From RGIG3009 sp045601465 (GTDB lineage Bacteria > Bacillota > Clostridia > Oscillospirales > Acutalibacteraceae), in NCBI GenBank assembly GCA_045601465.1, contig JAZRZU010000062.1, positions 1 to 13,907 of the forward strand: a DNA stretch of 13,907 nt. The letters are read 5' to 3'. Numbering within the stretch: the stretch's first letter is position 1; each line of letters opens with the position of its first letter. Made by a program: the position numbers and the translations under genes. Shown piece after piece: positions 5,331-10,490 of this stretch. Below the pieces are notes generated by a model. That model was not told where the DNA came from. It did not search any database and saw only the letters and a list, made by a program, of their open reading frames with translations.

Positions 5331-5365
5331 AAAATCCCCGTTAAACGACGGGGTGTTTTATTTTC
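5331..5365. terminator. Bidirectional terminator between repressors A and B
   Basis: CCCCGT (5336-5341) pairs with ACGGGG (5348-5353) around a 6-base loop. T-rich tails lie on both sides: TGTTTTATTTTC on the plus strand and ATTTTATT on the minus strand. On the minus strand it ends the repressor B transcript within a few bases of its stop (5358). On the plus strand it could end the transcript coming from 4761. Confidence 0.7.
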
Positions 5366-5879
5366 TTCCCGCAATAAGACCTTGTATAAATATATGAACC
5401 TTTTCGGTCTCGTCGTCAGAGAGTTCGCACAGTATGTCGACCAAAGGGTTAGCAAACCGTTCGTCATCCCATCCCATAATATAAGACGGCGTAGTTTCAA
5501 GAGCTTCTGCAATTTCCTTGATTTTTGATTGCTGTAAATTTTGGTAGCCAAGCTCGATTTTATTTATAGAAGAGCGGGATTGATAACCAATCCTTTTGGC
5601 AAGGTCTTCTTGAGAAAGGTTGAGTTCTTCTCGCCTGGCTTTTATTCTTTCTCCTATGGATTTTATAGCAGGCGATCCTTGCTTGGTTTCTTTGTCAAGA
5701 AGGTAGTCTACCGATACATTGAAATAATTCGCTATTTTTTGCAAGCTAATGTCTGTTGGTTTGCTTTTTCTACTTTTCCAACAACTTACAGTTGATCTAT
5801 TTATGCCCATTTCCTCGGCGACCGCACCGGGACTTTTACCAACGCTCGAACAAAGTTTAACAAATTTACTAAAAAACAT
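5358..5879 (-). CDS. Repressor B: protein with two different HTH domains
   Basis: This 173-aa protein carries two DNA-binding units. The first (2-62, FSKFVKLCSSVGKSPGAVAEEMGINRSTVSCWKSRKSKP...YFNVSVDYLLDKE) belongs to the same subfamily as both HTHs of the 5926-6495 protein. The second (75-139, IGERIKARREELNLSQEDLAKRIG...YIMGWDDE) resembles the HTH of repressor A. A short helical tail (145-170) ends the protein. It starts at ATG 5879 behind AAAAGGA. A lysogeny repressor or switch regulator is likely; two HTHs in one chain could contact two operator types. The upstream gap holds an operator-like palindrome at 5901-5915. Confidence 0.85.
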   Translation of the reverse strand: MFFSKFVKLCSSVGKSPGAVAEEMGINRSTVSCWKSRKSKPTDISLQKIANYFNVSVDYLLDKETKQGSPAIKSIGERIKARREELNLSQEDLAKRIGYQSRSSINKIELGYQNLQQSKIKEIAEALETTPSYIMGWDDERFANPLVDILCELSDDETEKVHIFIQGLIAGRK

Positions 5880-5900
5880 AGCTTACATCCTTTTGACATT

Positions 5901-5915
5901 GTGCATAAAATACAC
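5901..5915. promoter_or_regulatory. Operator-like palindrome upstream of repressor B
   Basis: GTGCATAAAATACAC is an imperfect palindrome with half-sites GTGYAT separated by 3 bases. It lies 21 bases before the start of repressor B, in the only gap between B and C, where autoregulation would be expected. No clear promoter was identified around it. Confidence 0.35.
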
Positions 5916-5918
5916 TTA

Positions 5919-5946
5919 ATAAAAACTAAAGATTTAACTCTTTTAG
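5919..5946 (-). terminator. Weak terminator overlapping the end of repressor C
   Basis: On the minus strand CTAAAAGA (5946-5939) and TCTTTAG (5932-5926) can pair with one bulged base, followed by TTTTTAT. The second arm includes the TAG stop of repressor C. The stem is AT-rich, so termination may be partial and allow read-through into repressor B. A 13-base stretch here (5919-5931) is identical to 4575-4587 at the other minus-strand terminator. Confidence 0.3.
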
Positions 5947-6495
5947 TCTTTTGTTTGCCATGTCTATTAAATCGTGTAGTTGTTCGGTTGTAAGGTTTCG
6001 GACAGCCTCTTGCATATTTAATGCATCTGTTTCTTCGGTCTCTGCGTTAGACAAAGCCTCTTCAAGGTTATCTTTAAGAAAATAATCAACAGAGGTATTA
6101 AAATAATCCGCTAAAAGCTTTATGGTAATGTCATTTGGACGCTTACCGTATTTCCACCCGGTTGCAGCCGCAGAAGATAGGCCTATATCGTTTGCGGCCT
6201 TGCTGGGTGATATTTTTTTAGCGGCACAAATTTCTATAAACCTTTTATAAAATAAATTATTTATTTCCGCACCCATTAACGGAGCGCTTTCAAAAGCGCT
6301 GTCTTCTCCATAAAAATAGCCGTTTGGCACACCAAAGTATTTTTCAAGGATGCGAATTGTATGATCGTTCGGTTGCTTTCCGTTTTTCCAGCCGTTTGGG
6401 GCTGTGCGAGAAAAACCGTTTTCTTGAGCCGCTTTGCTGGGAGACACCCTTTTATTAGCGCAAAGATTTATAAACTTTTCATAAAAATCGCCCAC
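5926..6495 (-). CDS. Repressor C: protein with two tandem related HTH domains
   Basis: This 189-aa protein has an internal duplication. Residues 4-62 (FYEKFINLCANKRVSPSKAAQENGF...GWKNGKQPNDHTIRILEKYFGVP) and 82-141 (FYKRFIEICAAKKISPSKAANDIGL...GWKYGKRPNDITIKLLADYFNTS) align along their whole length. Both also match the first HTH of repressor B. The C-terminal helical tail (159-188, LNMQEAVRNLTTEQLHDLIDMANKRLKELN) matches that of repressor A. The start is GTG at 6495, preceded by AGAGGTG. It is the first minus-strand gene next to the switch region, the usual place for a phage repressor, and is read from the promoter at 6911-6939 if the long leader is correct. Confidence 0.85.
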   Translation of the reverse strand: MGDFYEKFINLCANKRVSPSKAAQENGFSRTAPNGWKNGKQPNDHTIRILEKYFGVPNGYFYGEDSAFESAPLMGAEINNLFYKRFIEICAAKKISPSKAANDIGLSSAAATGWKYGKRPNDITIKLLADYFNTSVDYFLKDNLEEALSNAETEETDALNMQEAVRNLTTEQLHDLIDMANKRLKELNL

Positions 6496-6552
6496 AAAAA
6501 CACCTCTAAATTAACACAAGTAACAAAGAAGAAAAAAGATAACAAAAAAGTA

Positions 6553-6581
6553 TTGACAGTAAAGAAAGTTGACAGTATAAT
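6553..6581 (+). promoter_or_regulatory. Early (rightward) promoter, perfect consensus
   Basis: TTGACA (6553-6558), 17 bases and TATAAT (6576-6581) match the sigma-A consensus completely. Transcription would start near 6588 and enter the early operon after a leader of about 380 bases. The spacer repeats the -35 region: TTGACAGTA occurs at 6553 and again at 6569, directly before the -10. ATAACAA motifs at 6539 and 6593 flank it and may be operators. Confidence 0.85.
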
Positions 6582-6841
6582 AAGACGTGCGGATAACAAA
6601 GATAATACAATGGACACGCCCCGAGATGTTCCCTCGGGGCATGCCCCCGCAATTTAACCCCAGGCGATCTGCACAAGCGGTCTCGAAAAAGAGAGGTTGG
6701 GTGGCGTGCGTTTTAACGTCTTCCCTGACGGATAAAGTCGCTCAACTGCTCCGATTGAAAAACGGGAAATCGTTTTTGTTCTTGGATCGTCGCTTCACTT
6801 GGCGGTAGCGGTTCCGTAGTGTTAATGCATCGGCACGGGTA

Positions 6842-6880
6842 TCAACCGCAGGGGTACATCACGCACAAAAATTGGGTCAA
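6842..6880 (-). CDS. 12-codon leader ORF on the repressor-side transcript
   Basis: On the minus strand, AAAAGGAGGTG (6897-6887) is a near-perfect ribosome binding site, 6 bases before a TTG that opens a 12-codon frame: MTQFLCVMYPCG, stop at 6844-6842. The site lies only 7 bases after the predicted start of the minus-strand promoter at 6911-6939. In-frame GTG and ATG codons also occur further in. The strong ribosome binding site with such a short ORF resembles a leader peptide that could control the downstream RNA. Function is unknown. Confidence 0.4.
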   Translation of the reverse strand: MTQFLCVMYPCG

Positions 6881-6910
6881 AGCAGACACCTCCTTTTACT
6901 GCGTGAATTT

Positions 6911-6939
6911 ATTTTACCACCAAGTGTAAACTTTGTCAA
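6911..6939 (-). promoter_or_regulatory. Leftward promoter facing the early promoter
   Basis: On the minus strand TTGACA (6939-6934), 17 bases and TAAAAT (6916-6911) give 11 of 12 consensus matches. Transcription would start near 6904 and run leftward through the overlap region toward repressor C at 6495. It lies only about 30 bases from the start of the Cro-like gene on the other strand, so binding there could also affect rightward transcription. Confidence 0.75.
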
Positions 6940-6967
6940 CCGAAAAAATGGAAAAGAGGTGAAAAAG

Positions 6968-7189
6968 GTGAAAAAAACGATAATAGAGATGCGCCCTGCC
7001 TGGACGGGAGAGGTCGTAAGAAAAATGCATCTATACAACATTACACAGACAGACGTCGCAGTTGAAATGGGGCTGCGGAACAAAAGCTATGTTTCAATGA
7101 TATTGAGCGGCAAAAGAACACCTCCAAATTGTAAGGATCGAGTTAAGTCGGCTCTTGAACGACTCATAGAACGAAAACTAAACGCTTGA
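6968..7189 (+). CDS. Cro-like HTH regulator, first gene of the early operon
   Basis: The likely protein is 73 aa, starting at GTG 6968 behind AAAAGAGGTG (6951-6960). An in-frame GTG at 6959 and a much longer frame from 6872 exist but lack a suitable ribosome binding site. An HTH is clear at about 16-52 (VVRKMHLYNITQTDVAVEMGLRNKSYVSMILSGKRTPP), and the basic C-terminal helix ends ERLIERKLNA. As the first rightward gene opposite the repressors it occupies the Cro position, where such proteins shut down repressor transcription. Regulation is probably from the promoter at 6553. Confidence 0.8.
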   Translation: MKKTIIEMRPAWTGEVVRKMHLYNITQTDVAVEMGLRNKSYVSMILSGKRTPPNCKDRVKSALERLIERKLNA

Positions 7190-7214
7190 TACGTCACACA
7201 AAGGAGGCATTATA

Positions 7215-7460
7215 TTGAAAAGCCGAATCAACGCAATACAGAATCTGCAAATAAACCTGTCGCTGTTGCGTACAGCCTATCGCTACACGGTCAAAGAGAT
7301 GGCATCGGCTTGCGGTGTGTCGCTTCCGACGATGAGACAGTACCTTACCGACCCGTCCAGAATGTCTGTGGAACAGATTTGCGGATTGGCTGGTCTTACA
7401 CGCTTGCCGCCCGAAACGCTGTTAGGCGGTCTCTTGAGCGGAGAGCAGAGGGTTATATGA
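7215..7460 (+). CDS. Small HTH regulator of the early operon
   Basis: This 81-aa protein starts at TTG 7215, set by the strong site AAAGGAGG (7200-7207). It has a helix-turn-helix at about 24-55 (YTVKEMASACGVSLPTMRQYLTDPSRMSVEQICGLAGL), similar in layout to XRE-type domains. The stop overlaps the ATG at 7457. It probably binds DNA as a second early regulator; its target is not visible from the sequence. Confidence 0.7.
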   Translation: MKSRINAIQNLQINLSLLRTAYRYTVKEMASACGVSLPTMRQYLTDPSRMSVEQICGLAGLTRLPPETLLGGLLSGEQRVI

Positions 7461-7478
7461 CCGAGGAGGTTAAGCAGT

Positions 7479-7643
7479 ATGAAAAAGCACATGAGCAACA
7501 ACGAAAAGCATTGGATGTTGTATGACAAATACCGTGTAGCGGAGGCCGAGACAAAACGCAAGGACGACGAAGAGATAACACGGGTTGCACGGCATATTCT
7601 CGGCATGAACAACACGGGGGAGGATAGGCAGCGTGAAGGTTAA
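7479..7643 (+). CDS. Small hypothetical early protein
   Basis: This 54-aa ORF starts at ATG 7479, nine bases after GAGGAGG (7463-7469), and ends TAA 7641-7643. The protein is charged and helical (MSNNEKHWMLYDKYRVAEAE...ITRVARHILGMNNTGE). A competing 22-codon frame opens at ATG 7457, overlapping the previous stop as ATGA, but it contains the ribosome binding site of this gene and looks less like protein. Its stop overlaps the next gene's GTG start by 11 bases. Function unknown. Confidence 0.55.
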   Translation: MKKHMSNNEKHWMLYDKYRVAEAETKRKDDEEITRVARHILGMNNTGEDRQREG

Positions 7644-7845
7644 GCAGATAATAAAATGTGCCCTCATAGCGGCATCGGCTGTGTGCGGAATTATAGGGGG
7701 CGTTCTGATCCTCGGCGCAATAGGCAGGGCGGACACCGACCCGGCAATGTCGTGTGAGTGGTTTGTACGTCAGCTTATAAAGGGTGCTGCGCTATTTCTT
7801 CCCGGGGTCGTGACCTTGATGCTTGAAGATGTGCTGGAGGAGTAA
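7633..7845 (+). CDS. Small membrane protein, two predicted helices
   Basis: This 70-aa protein starts at GTG 7633 behind GGGGGAGG (7616-7623). Hydrophobic helices lie at about 9-30 (ALIAASAVCGIIGGVLILGAIG) and 47-63 (LIKGAALFLPGVVTLML), joined by a short acidic loop. No known family was recognised. Small membrane proteins in early phage operons often act in host takeover or exclusion, but nothing here shows this. Confidence 0.65.
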   Translation: MKVKQIIKCALIAASAVCGIIGGVLILGAIGRADTDPAMSCEWFVRQLIKGAALFLPGVVTLMLEDVLEE

Positions 7846-7847
7846 AG

Positions 7848-8033
7848 ATGTACTACACCGACAATCCCGTAGCAGACGCGGAAAGGTATTTGCGAGACCA
7901 AGACGATGCGCTTGCACGTCTGCCAAAGTGTGAACTGTGCGGAGAGCCGATACAGCAAGAGAGGGCCGTCTACATTGACGGGGCATATTACTGTGATGAA
8001 TGCTTGCACGGCCATCGTGTGTGCATAGATTAA
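7848..8033 (+). CDS. Small zinc-ribbon protein
   Basis: This 61-aa protein starts at ATG 7848 behind GGAGGAG, two bases after the previous stop. Two CxxC pairs (CELCGEP at about 28-31 and YYCDECL at about 49-52) with a beta-hairpin-like segment between them (QQERAVYIDGAYYC) form a typical zinc ribbon, likely structural. The N-terminal half is acidic and helical. Similar tiny zinc proteins are common in Clostridia phages. Function unknown. Confidence 0.7.
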   Translation: MYYTDNPVADAERYLRDQDDALARLPKCELCGEPIQQERAVYIDGAYYCDECLHGHRVCID

Positions 8034-8056
8034 AGACAGTTGGAGGAGCGGATGAA

Positions 8057-8287
8057 ATGAGTGTGCAAATCTACCGGGTATACCGCCGAGAAAAGCACAT
8101 ATACGGTGACGGAGGCGTTGATACCGAAGAGCCGAGGAGTATTTTTCTCGGGGTGACGAGAGCCCCAACGCCGAAAAAGGCGGTTACAAATCTATCCTAC
8201 AGAGCCCGTATCCCGATGCGAGAGGAGATACCTCTTGCGGGGGACGGCGTGGCGATATATTGGCTTGAAGCCGAGGAGGTGAAATAA
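8057..8287 (+). CDS. Conserved-looking hypothetical early protein
   Basis: The start at ATG 8057 is chosen because GGAGGAG (8042-8048) lies eight bases before it; a longer frame from 8000 would overlap the zinc-ribbon gene and has no ribosome binding site. The 76-aa product begins MSVQIYRVYRREKHIYGD, with alternating beta-strand-like segments and a closing GDGVAIYWLEAEE. No domain was recognised. It ends one base before the ATPase gene, suggesting coupled translation with the recombination set. Confidence 0.6.
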   Translation: MSVQIYRVYRREKHIYGDGGVDTEEPRSIFLGVTRAPTPKKAVTNLSYRARIPMREEIPLAGDGVAIYWLEAEEVK

Positions 8288-8288
8288 A

Positions 8289-8936
8289 ATGAGTAAAGCA
8301 ATATGCGTAATGGGAGAAAGCGGAAGCGGAAAGACAACGGCTATGCGTACGCTTGATCCCGCTACAACCTATTACATCGACTGCGACAAAAAGGGACTTG
8401 CGTGGAAGGGGTGGAGGACACAGTACAACGCCGAGCGCAAAAACCTTCTGGCAACACGTGACCTCGCCAAGATACAGACGCGTCTGTTGGACCTCAGCGA
8501 AAAGTGTACCGGCATTAAAACCGTAGTTATTGATACCCTTAACACGGCAATGGTCGACAAAGAGGTCCGTGCAATGGGCGACGGCCAGGGGTTTGCCAAG
8601 TGGATAGACCTTACGCAGTACGTTTGGGCGATCTGCGAAATGGCATCCACCTTGAGAGAAGATATGACCGTAGTGATCGTGATGCATAGCGAAACCATAA
8701 GGGATGATCTCGGCTATTCGTTTACACGCATTAAGACTAACGGTCGCAAGCTGGAAAAGGTCGTATTGGAAAGTCTTTTCTCGACAGTTTTGTTGGCAAA
8801 ACGCAAAGAAGACGGCAGCTACATATTTGAGACCTCCGCCGTAAATTCTACCGCAAAAGCCCCCTTGGGAGCATTTGATACTCCCGAAGTGCCAAACGAT
8901 ATGGCCAAGGTGCTTGCGGCGTTGGAGGACTTCTAA
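8289..8936 (+). CDS. Sak4-like RecA-fold ATPase (AAA_24 family)
   Basis: This 215-aa P-loop ATPase has Walker A GESGSGKTT (9-17), an Asp-rich strand YYIDCDKKG (28-36), Walker B VVIDTLN with Asp82 (79-85), and a sensor-like VIVMHSE (130-136). Size and motifs fit the phage nucleotide-binding proteins grouped with Sak4, RecA/Rad51-related single-strand annealing proteins. In this phage it is followed by a Cys-rich protein, an SSB-like protein and a nuclease, the usual neighbours of such recombinases. Its probable job is annealing or strand exchange during replication-coupled recombination. It overlaps the next start by one base (TAATG). Confidence 0.82.
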   Translation: MSKAICVMGESGSGKTTAMRTLDPATTYYIDCDKKGLAWKGWRTQYNAERKNLLATRDLAKIQTRLLDLSEKCTGIKTVVIDTLNTAMVDKEVRAMGDGQGFAKWIDLTQYVWAICEMASTLREDMTVVIVMHSETIRDDLGYSFTRIKTNGRKLEKVVLESLFSTVLLAKRKEDGSYIFETSAVNSTAKAPLGAFDTPEVPNDMAKVLAALEDF

Positions 8937-9166
8937 TGCCGAGATTTGAAAGCGGTGTGCGCTATTACACCTACGCAAAAGCGACGGTGCATTTCCCCGA
9001 AGACAGGGTCTGTTGCGAGCTGTGTCCGATGCTTGAGACCTACAGCCGAAAGCAGTGCCGTCTCACGGGCGAATACCTTGGAGATACCAGAACGATAGGC
9101 TTTGCCTGTCCTCTGGACTTTATAGAAAACGATAACGAAAGAAACGAAAGGAAGAACGAAGAATGA
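8936..9166 (+). CDS. Cys-rich protein of the recombination module
   Basis: This 76-aa protein contains five Cys (VCCELCPMLETYSRKQC...FACPLDF, about 26-60) arranged like a metal-binding site, with a charged C-terminal tail. It sits between the Sak4-like ATPase and the SSB-like gene, overlapping the former by one base and the latter by four (ATGA). Proteins of this type recur at the same place in Clostridia phages, as I recall, and have no assigned function. A zinc-dependent partner of the recombinase is a guess. Confidence 0.7.
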   Translation: MPRFESGVRYYTYAKATVHFPEDRVCCELCPMLETYSRKQCRLTGEYLGDTRTIGFACPLDFIENDNERNERKNEE

Positions 9167-9732
9167 AAAGCTTTAACGGCTTTGAAGCAAAGCAGAGCGG
9201 CGGCAGAGAGATACTTCCCGCCGGAGGTTACGTAGCAAAGATGCTGGAGGCTAAGGAGGTCTCCTATGAATGGGGCAGCGTTATACAGATCAGCTTTGAC
9301 GTCGCCGAGGGACCGCACAAGGATTTCTTTGCGGCAGATTACAAGCAGCAGGACAAGGAAGACCGCAAGTGGAGGGGCACCTTCCGCCTCCGCCTTCCCA
9401 AGGATGACGGCACCGAGCAGGACGACTGGACCAAGCGCTCTTTCGGCAATGCCGTATGGGCGATAGAGGCAAGCAATGTCGGCTACCACTTCGACTGGGA
9501 CGAAAACAAGTTTGTCGGTAAGCTCGTAGGTGTGCTTTTCCGCAATAAGGAATGGGAATACAACGGCAAGACCGGCTGGACCACCGAAGCCTGCTCCCTT
9601 ACCTCCACCGAAAACATCCGCAACGGCAAGTACAAAATGCCAAAGGACAAGCCCCTTGCCGCCGCATCGGCAACCTCGGCTTTTGGGTTTACCGCAGCTC
9701 CCGCCGACCCCGACGATGCGCTCCCGTTTTAA
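9163..9732 (+). CDS. SSB-like protein with acidic LPF tail
   Basis: This 189-aa protein resembles the DUF669-type phage proteins encoded next to AAA_24/Sak4 ATPases. It has a beta-rich body (about 20-155, with GGYVAKMLEAKEV, VIQISFDVAEGPHKDFF, FVGKLVGVLFRNKEW) and a low-complexity linker (PLAAASATSAFGFTAAPA). It ends DPDDALPF. Bacterial SSB proteins end in a very similar acidic tip (DFDDDIPF) that recruits repair and replication proteins. The likely role is binding single-stranded DNA for the recombinase and replisome. Start ATG 9163 overlaps the previous stop. Confidence 0.75.
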   Translation: MKSFNGFEAKQSGGREILPAGGYVAKMLEAKEVSYEWGSVIQISFDVAEGPHKDFFAADYKQQDKEDRKWRGTFRLRLPKDDGTEQDDWTKRSFGNAVWAIEASNVGYHFDWDENKFVGKLVGVLFRNKEWEYNGKTGWTTEACSLTSTENIRNGKYKMPKDKPLAAASATSAFGFTAAPADPDDALPF

Positions 9733-9735
9733 TCT

Positions 9736-10272
9736 ATGACCCTATCGCCTTTTGAAGTAAAGGCCGCTCTTGACGGTATGGTGCTCCTGTTCGACACAAG
9801 AGAGCAGGACACCGCCCGTCTGAGGGCGAGGCTTGCAAGCGCAAACTGCAAGACCGAGCGCACAAAGCTTGACTACGGCGATTACTCGGCCAAATTTCCC
9901 CTGCCGGACGGCTCTTGGCTCGACCTGCGAGATAAGGTCGCAATCGAGCGCAAGATGTCTCTTGACGAAATAGCCGCCTGCTACACCTCACAGAGGGAAC
10001 GCTTCAGGGCCGAGTTTGAACGGGCAAAGGAAGCCGGTGCAAAGGTGTATTTGCTTATAGAAAACGCTACCTTTGAAAAGGCATACAAGGGCGAGTATCG
10101 CTCCAAAATGCTTCCGCAGTCTCTTATAGCCTCGGCTCTTGCCTGGCTTGCAAGGTATAACTGTCAGCTTCTTTTCTGCAAGCCGGAAACGACCGGCAAA
10201 CTGATACACGACGTCCTCTACAGAGAGGGCAAAGAAATTCTCGAAGGAGGTGCGGATAATGGGAATGGGTGA
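9736..10272 (+). CDS. ERCC4-domain structure-specific nuclease
   Basis: This 178-aa protein shows the XPF/Mus81 nuclease signature: DTRE (20-23), DYGDY (46-50) and AIERKMSLDEIAACY (69-83), with Asp20, Asp49, Glu71, Arg72 and Lys73 as likely metal and catalytic residues. These enzymes cut branched DNA such as flaps and junctions. Only the nuclease domain is present; the helix-hairpin-helix part of cellular homologues is missing, as usual in phages. No good ribosome binding site precedes the ATG at 9736, three bases after the previous stop, so translation may be coupled. It probably resolves recombination intermediates made by the Sak4-like and SSB-like proteins. Confidence 0.85.
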   Translation: MTLSPFEVKAALDGMVLLFDTREQDTARLRARLASANCKTERTKLDYGDYSAKFPLPDGSWLDLRDKVAIERKMSLDEIAACYTSQRERFRAEFERAKEAGAKVYLLIENATFEKAYKGEYRSKMLPQSLIASALAWLARYNCQLLFCKPETTGKLIHDVLYREGKEILEGGADNGNG

Positions 10273-10486
10273 CAAGAAAAGGCCTTTACAAACATCTCAT
10301 GCGCCCGTTAGGTGCTCGAAATGCGGCGTATTATTTGACGGTCTACTCACCGCCCGTTGTCCCCACCCCGCCGTACAGAGGGTATACGGAGAGTATATCT
10401 GCCTTTACTGCTGCCGAAAGTGCAAGCACGGCGCAGTACCGAAAAACATTTACGGGGTATACTGCCAATACCCGCAGGAGGGATGA
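10259..10486 (+). CDS. Cys-rich zinc-binding protein
   Basis: The start ATG 10259 lies eight bases after AAGGAGG (10244-10250). The 75-aa product has a first CxxC (CSKCG), a CPH, then a dense CLYCCRKCKHG and a final Cys, suggesting one or two zinc sites. The gene overlaps the end of the nuclease gene by 14 bases. No family was recognised; phages often encode such zinc proteins near replication genes. Confidence 0.65.
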   Translation: MGMGDKKRPLQTSHAPVRCSKCGVLFDGLLTARCPHPAVQRVYGEYICLYCCRKCKHGAVPKNIYGVYCQYPQEG

Positions 10487-10490
10487 TTTC

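Larger units (their letters stand above)
6496..6967. other. Lysis-lysogeny control region with overlapping leaders
   Basis: The 472 bases between repressor C and the Cro-like gene hold no convincing protein gene longer than 12 codons. Two strong promoters face inward: plus at 6553-6581 and minus at 6911-6939. Their transcripts would overlap by about 316 bases (6588-6904). Inside are a hairpin GCCCCGAG/CTCGGGGC (6618-6640 region), an alternative palindrome GGGGCATGCCCC, and an AT-rich hairpin AAAAACG/CGTTTTT (6758-6764, 6771-6777). ATAACAA motifs lie around the plus promoter. Confidence 0.6.

Noticed and set aside
6587..6808. 73-aa plus-strand ORF starting with GTG at the predicted early transcript start
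   Set aside because: It has no ribosome binding site, runs through both GC hairpins, and its product is a basic, Trp/Arg-rich string with no protein-like pattern; the start coincidence alone is not enough.
6872..6967. Upstream extension of the Cro-like gene to 6872
   Set aside because: The extra 32 residues cover the leftward promoter and have no ribosome binding site; GTG 6968 has a good one.
8184..8978. 264-aa minus-strand ORF opposite the Sak4-like ATPase
   Set aside because: The plus-strand gene has clear Walker motifs and ribosome binding site; the minus frame is a His/Cys/Phe-rich shadow.
10269..10490. Upstream extension of the replication initiator to 10269
   Set aside because: The added residues are a Tyr/Thr/Pro-rich shadow of the zinc-binding gene; TTG 10491 has AGGAGGG at ideal distance.
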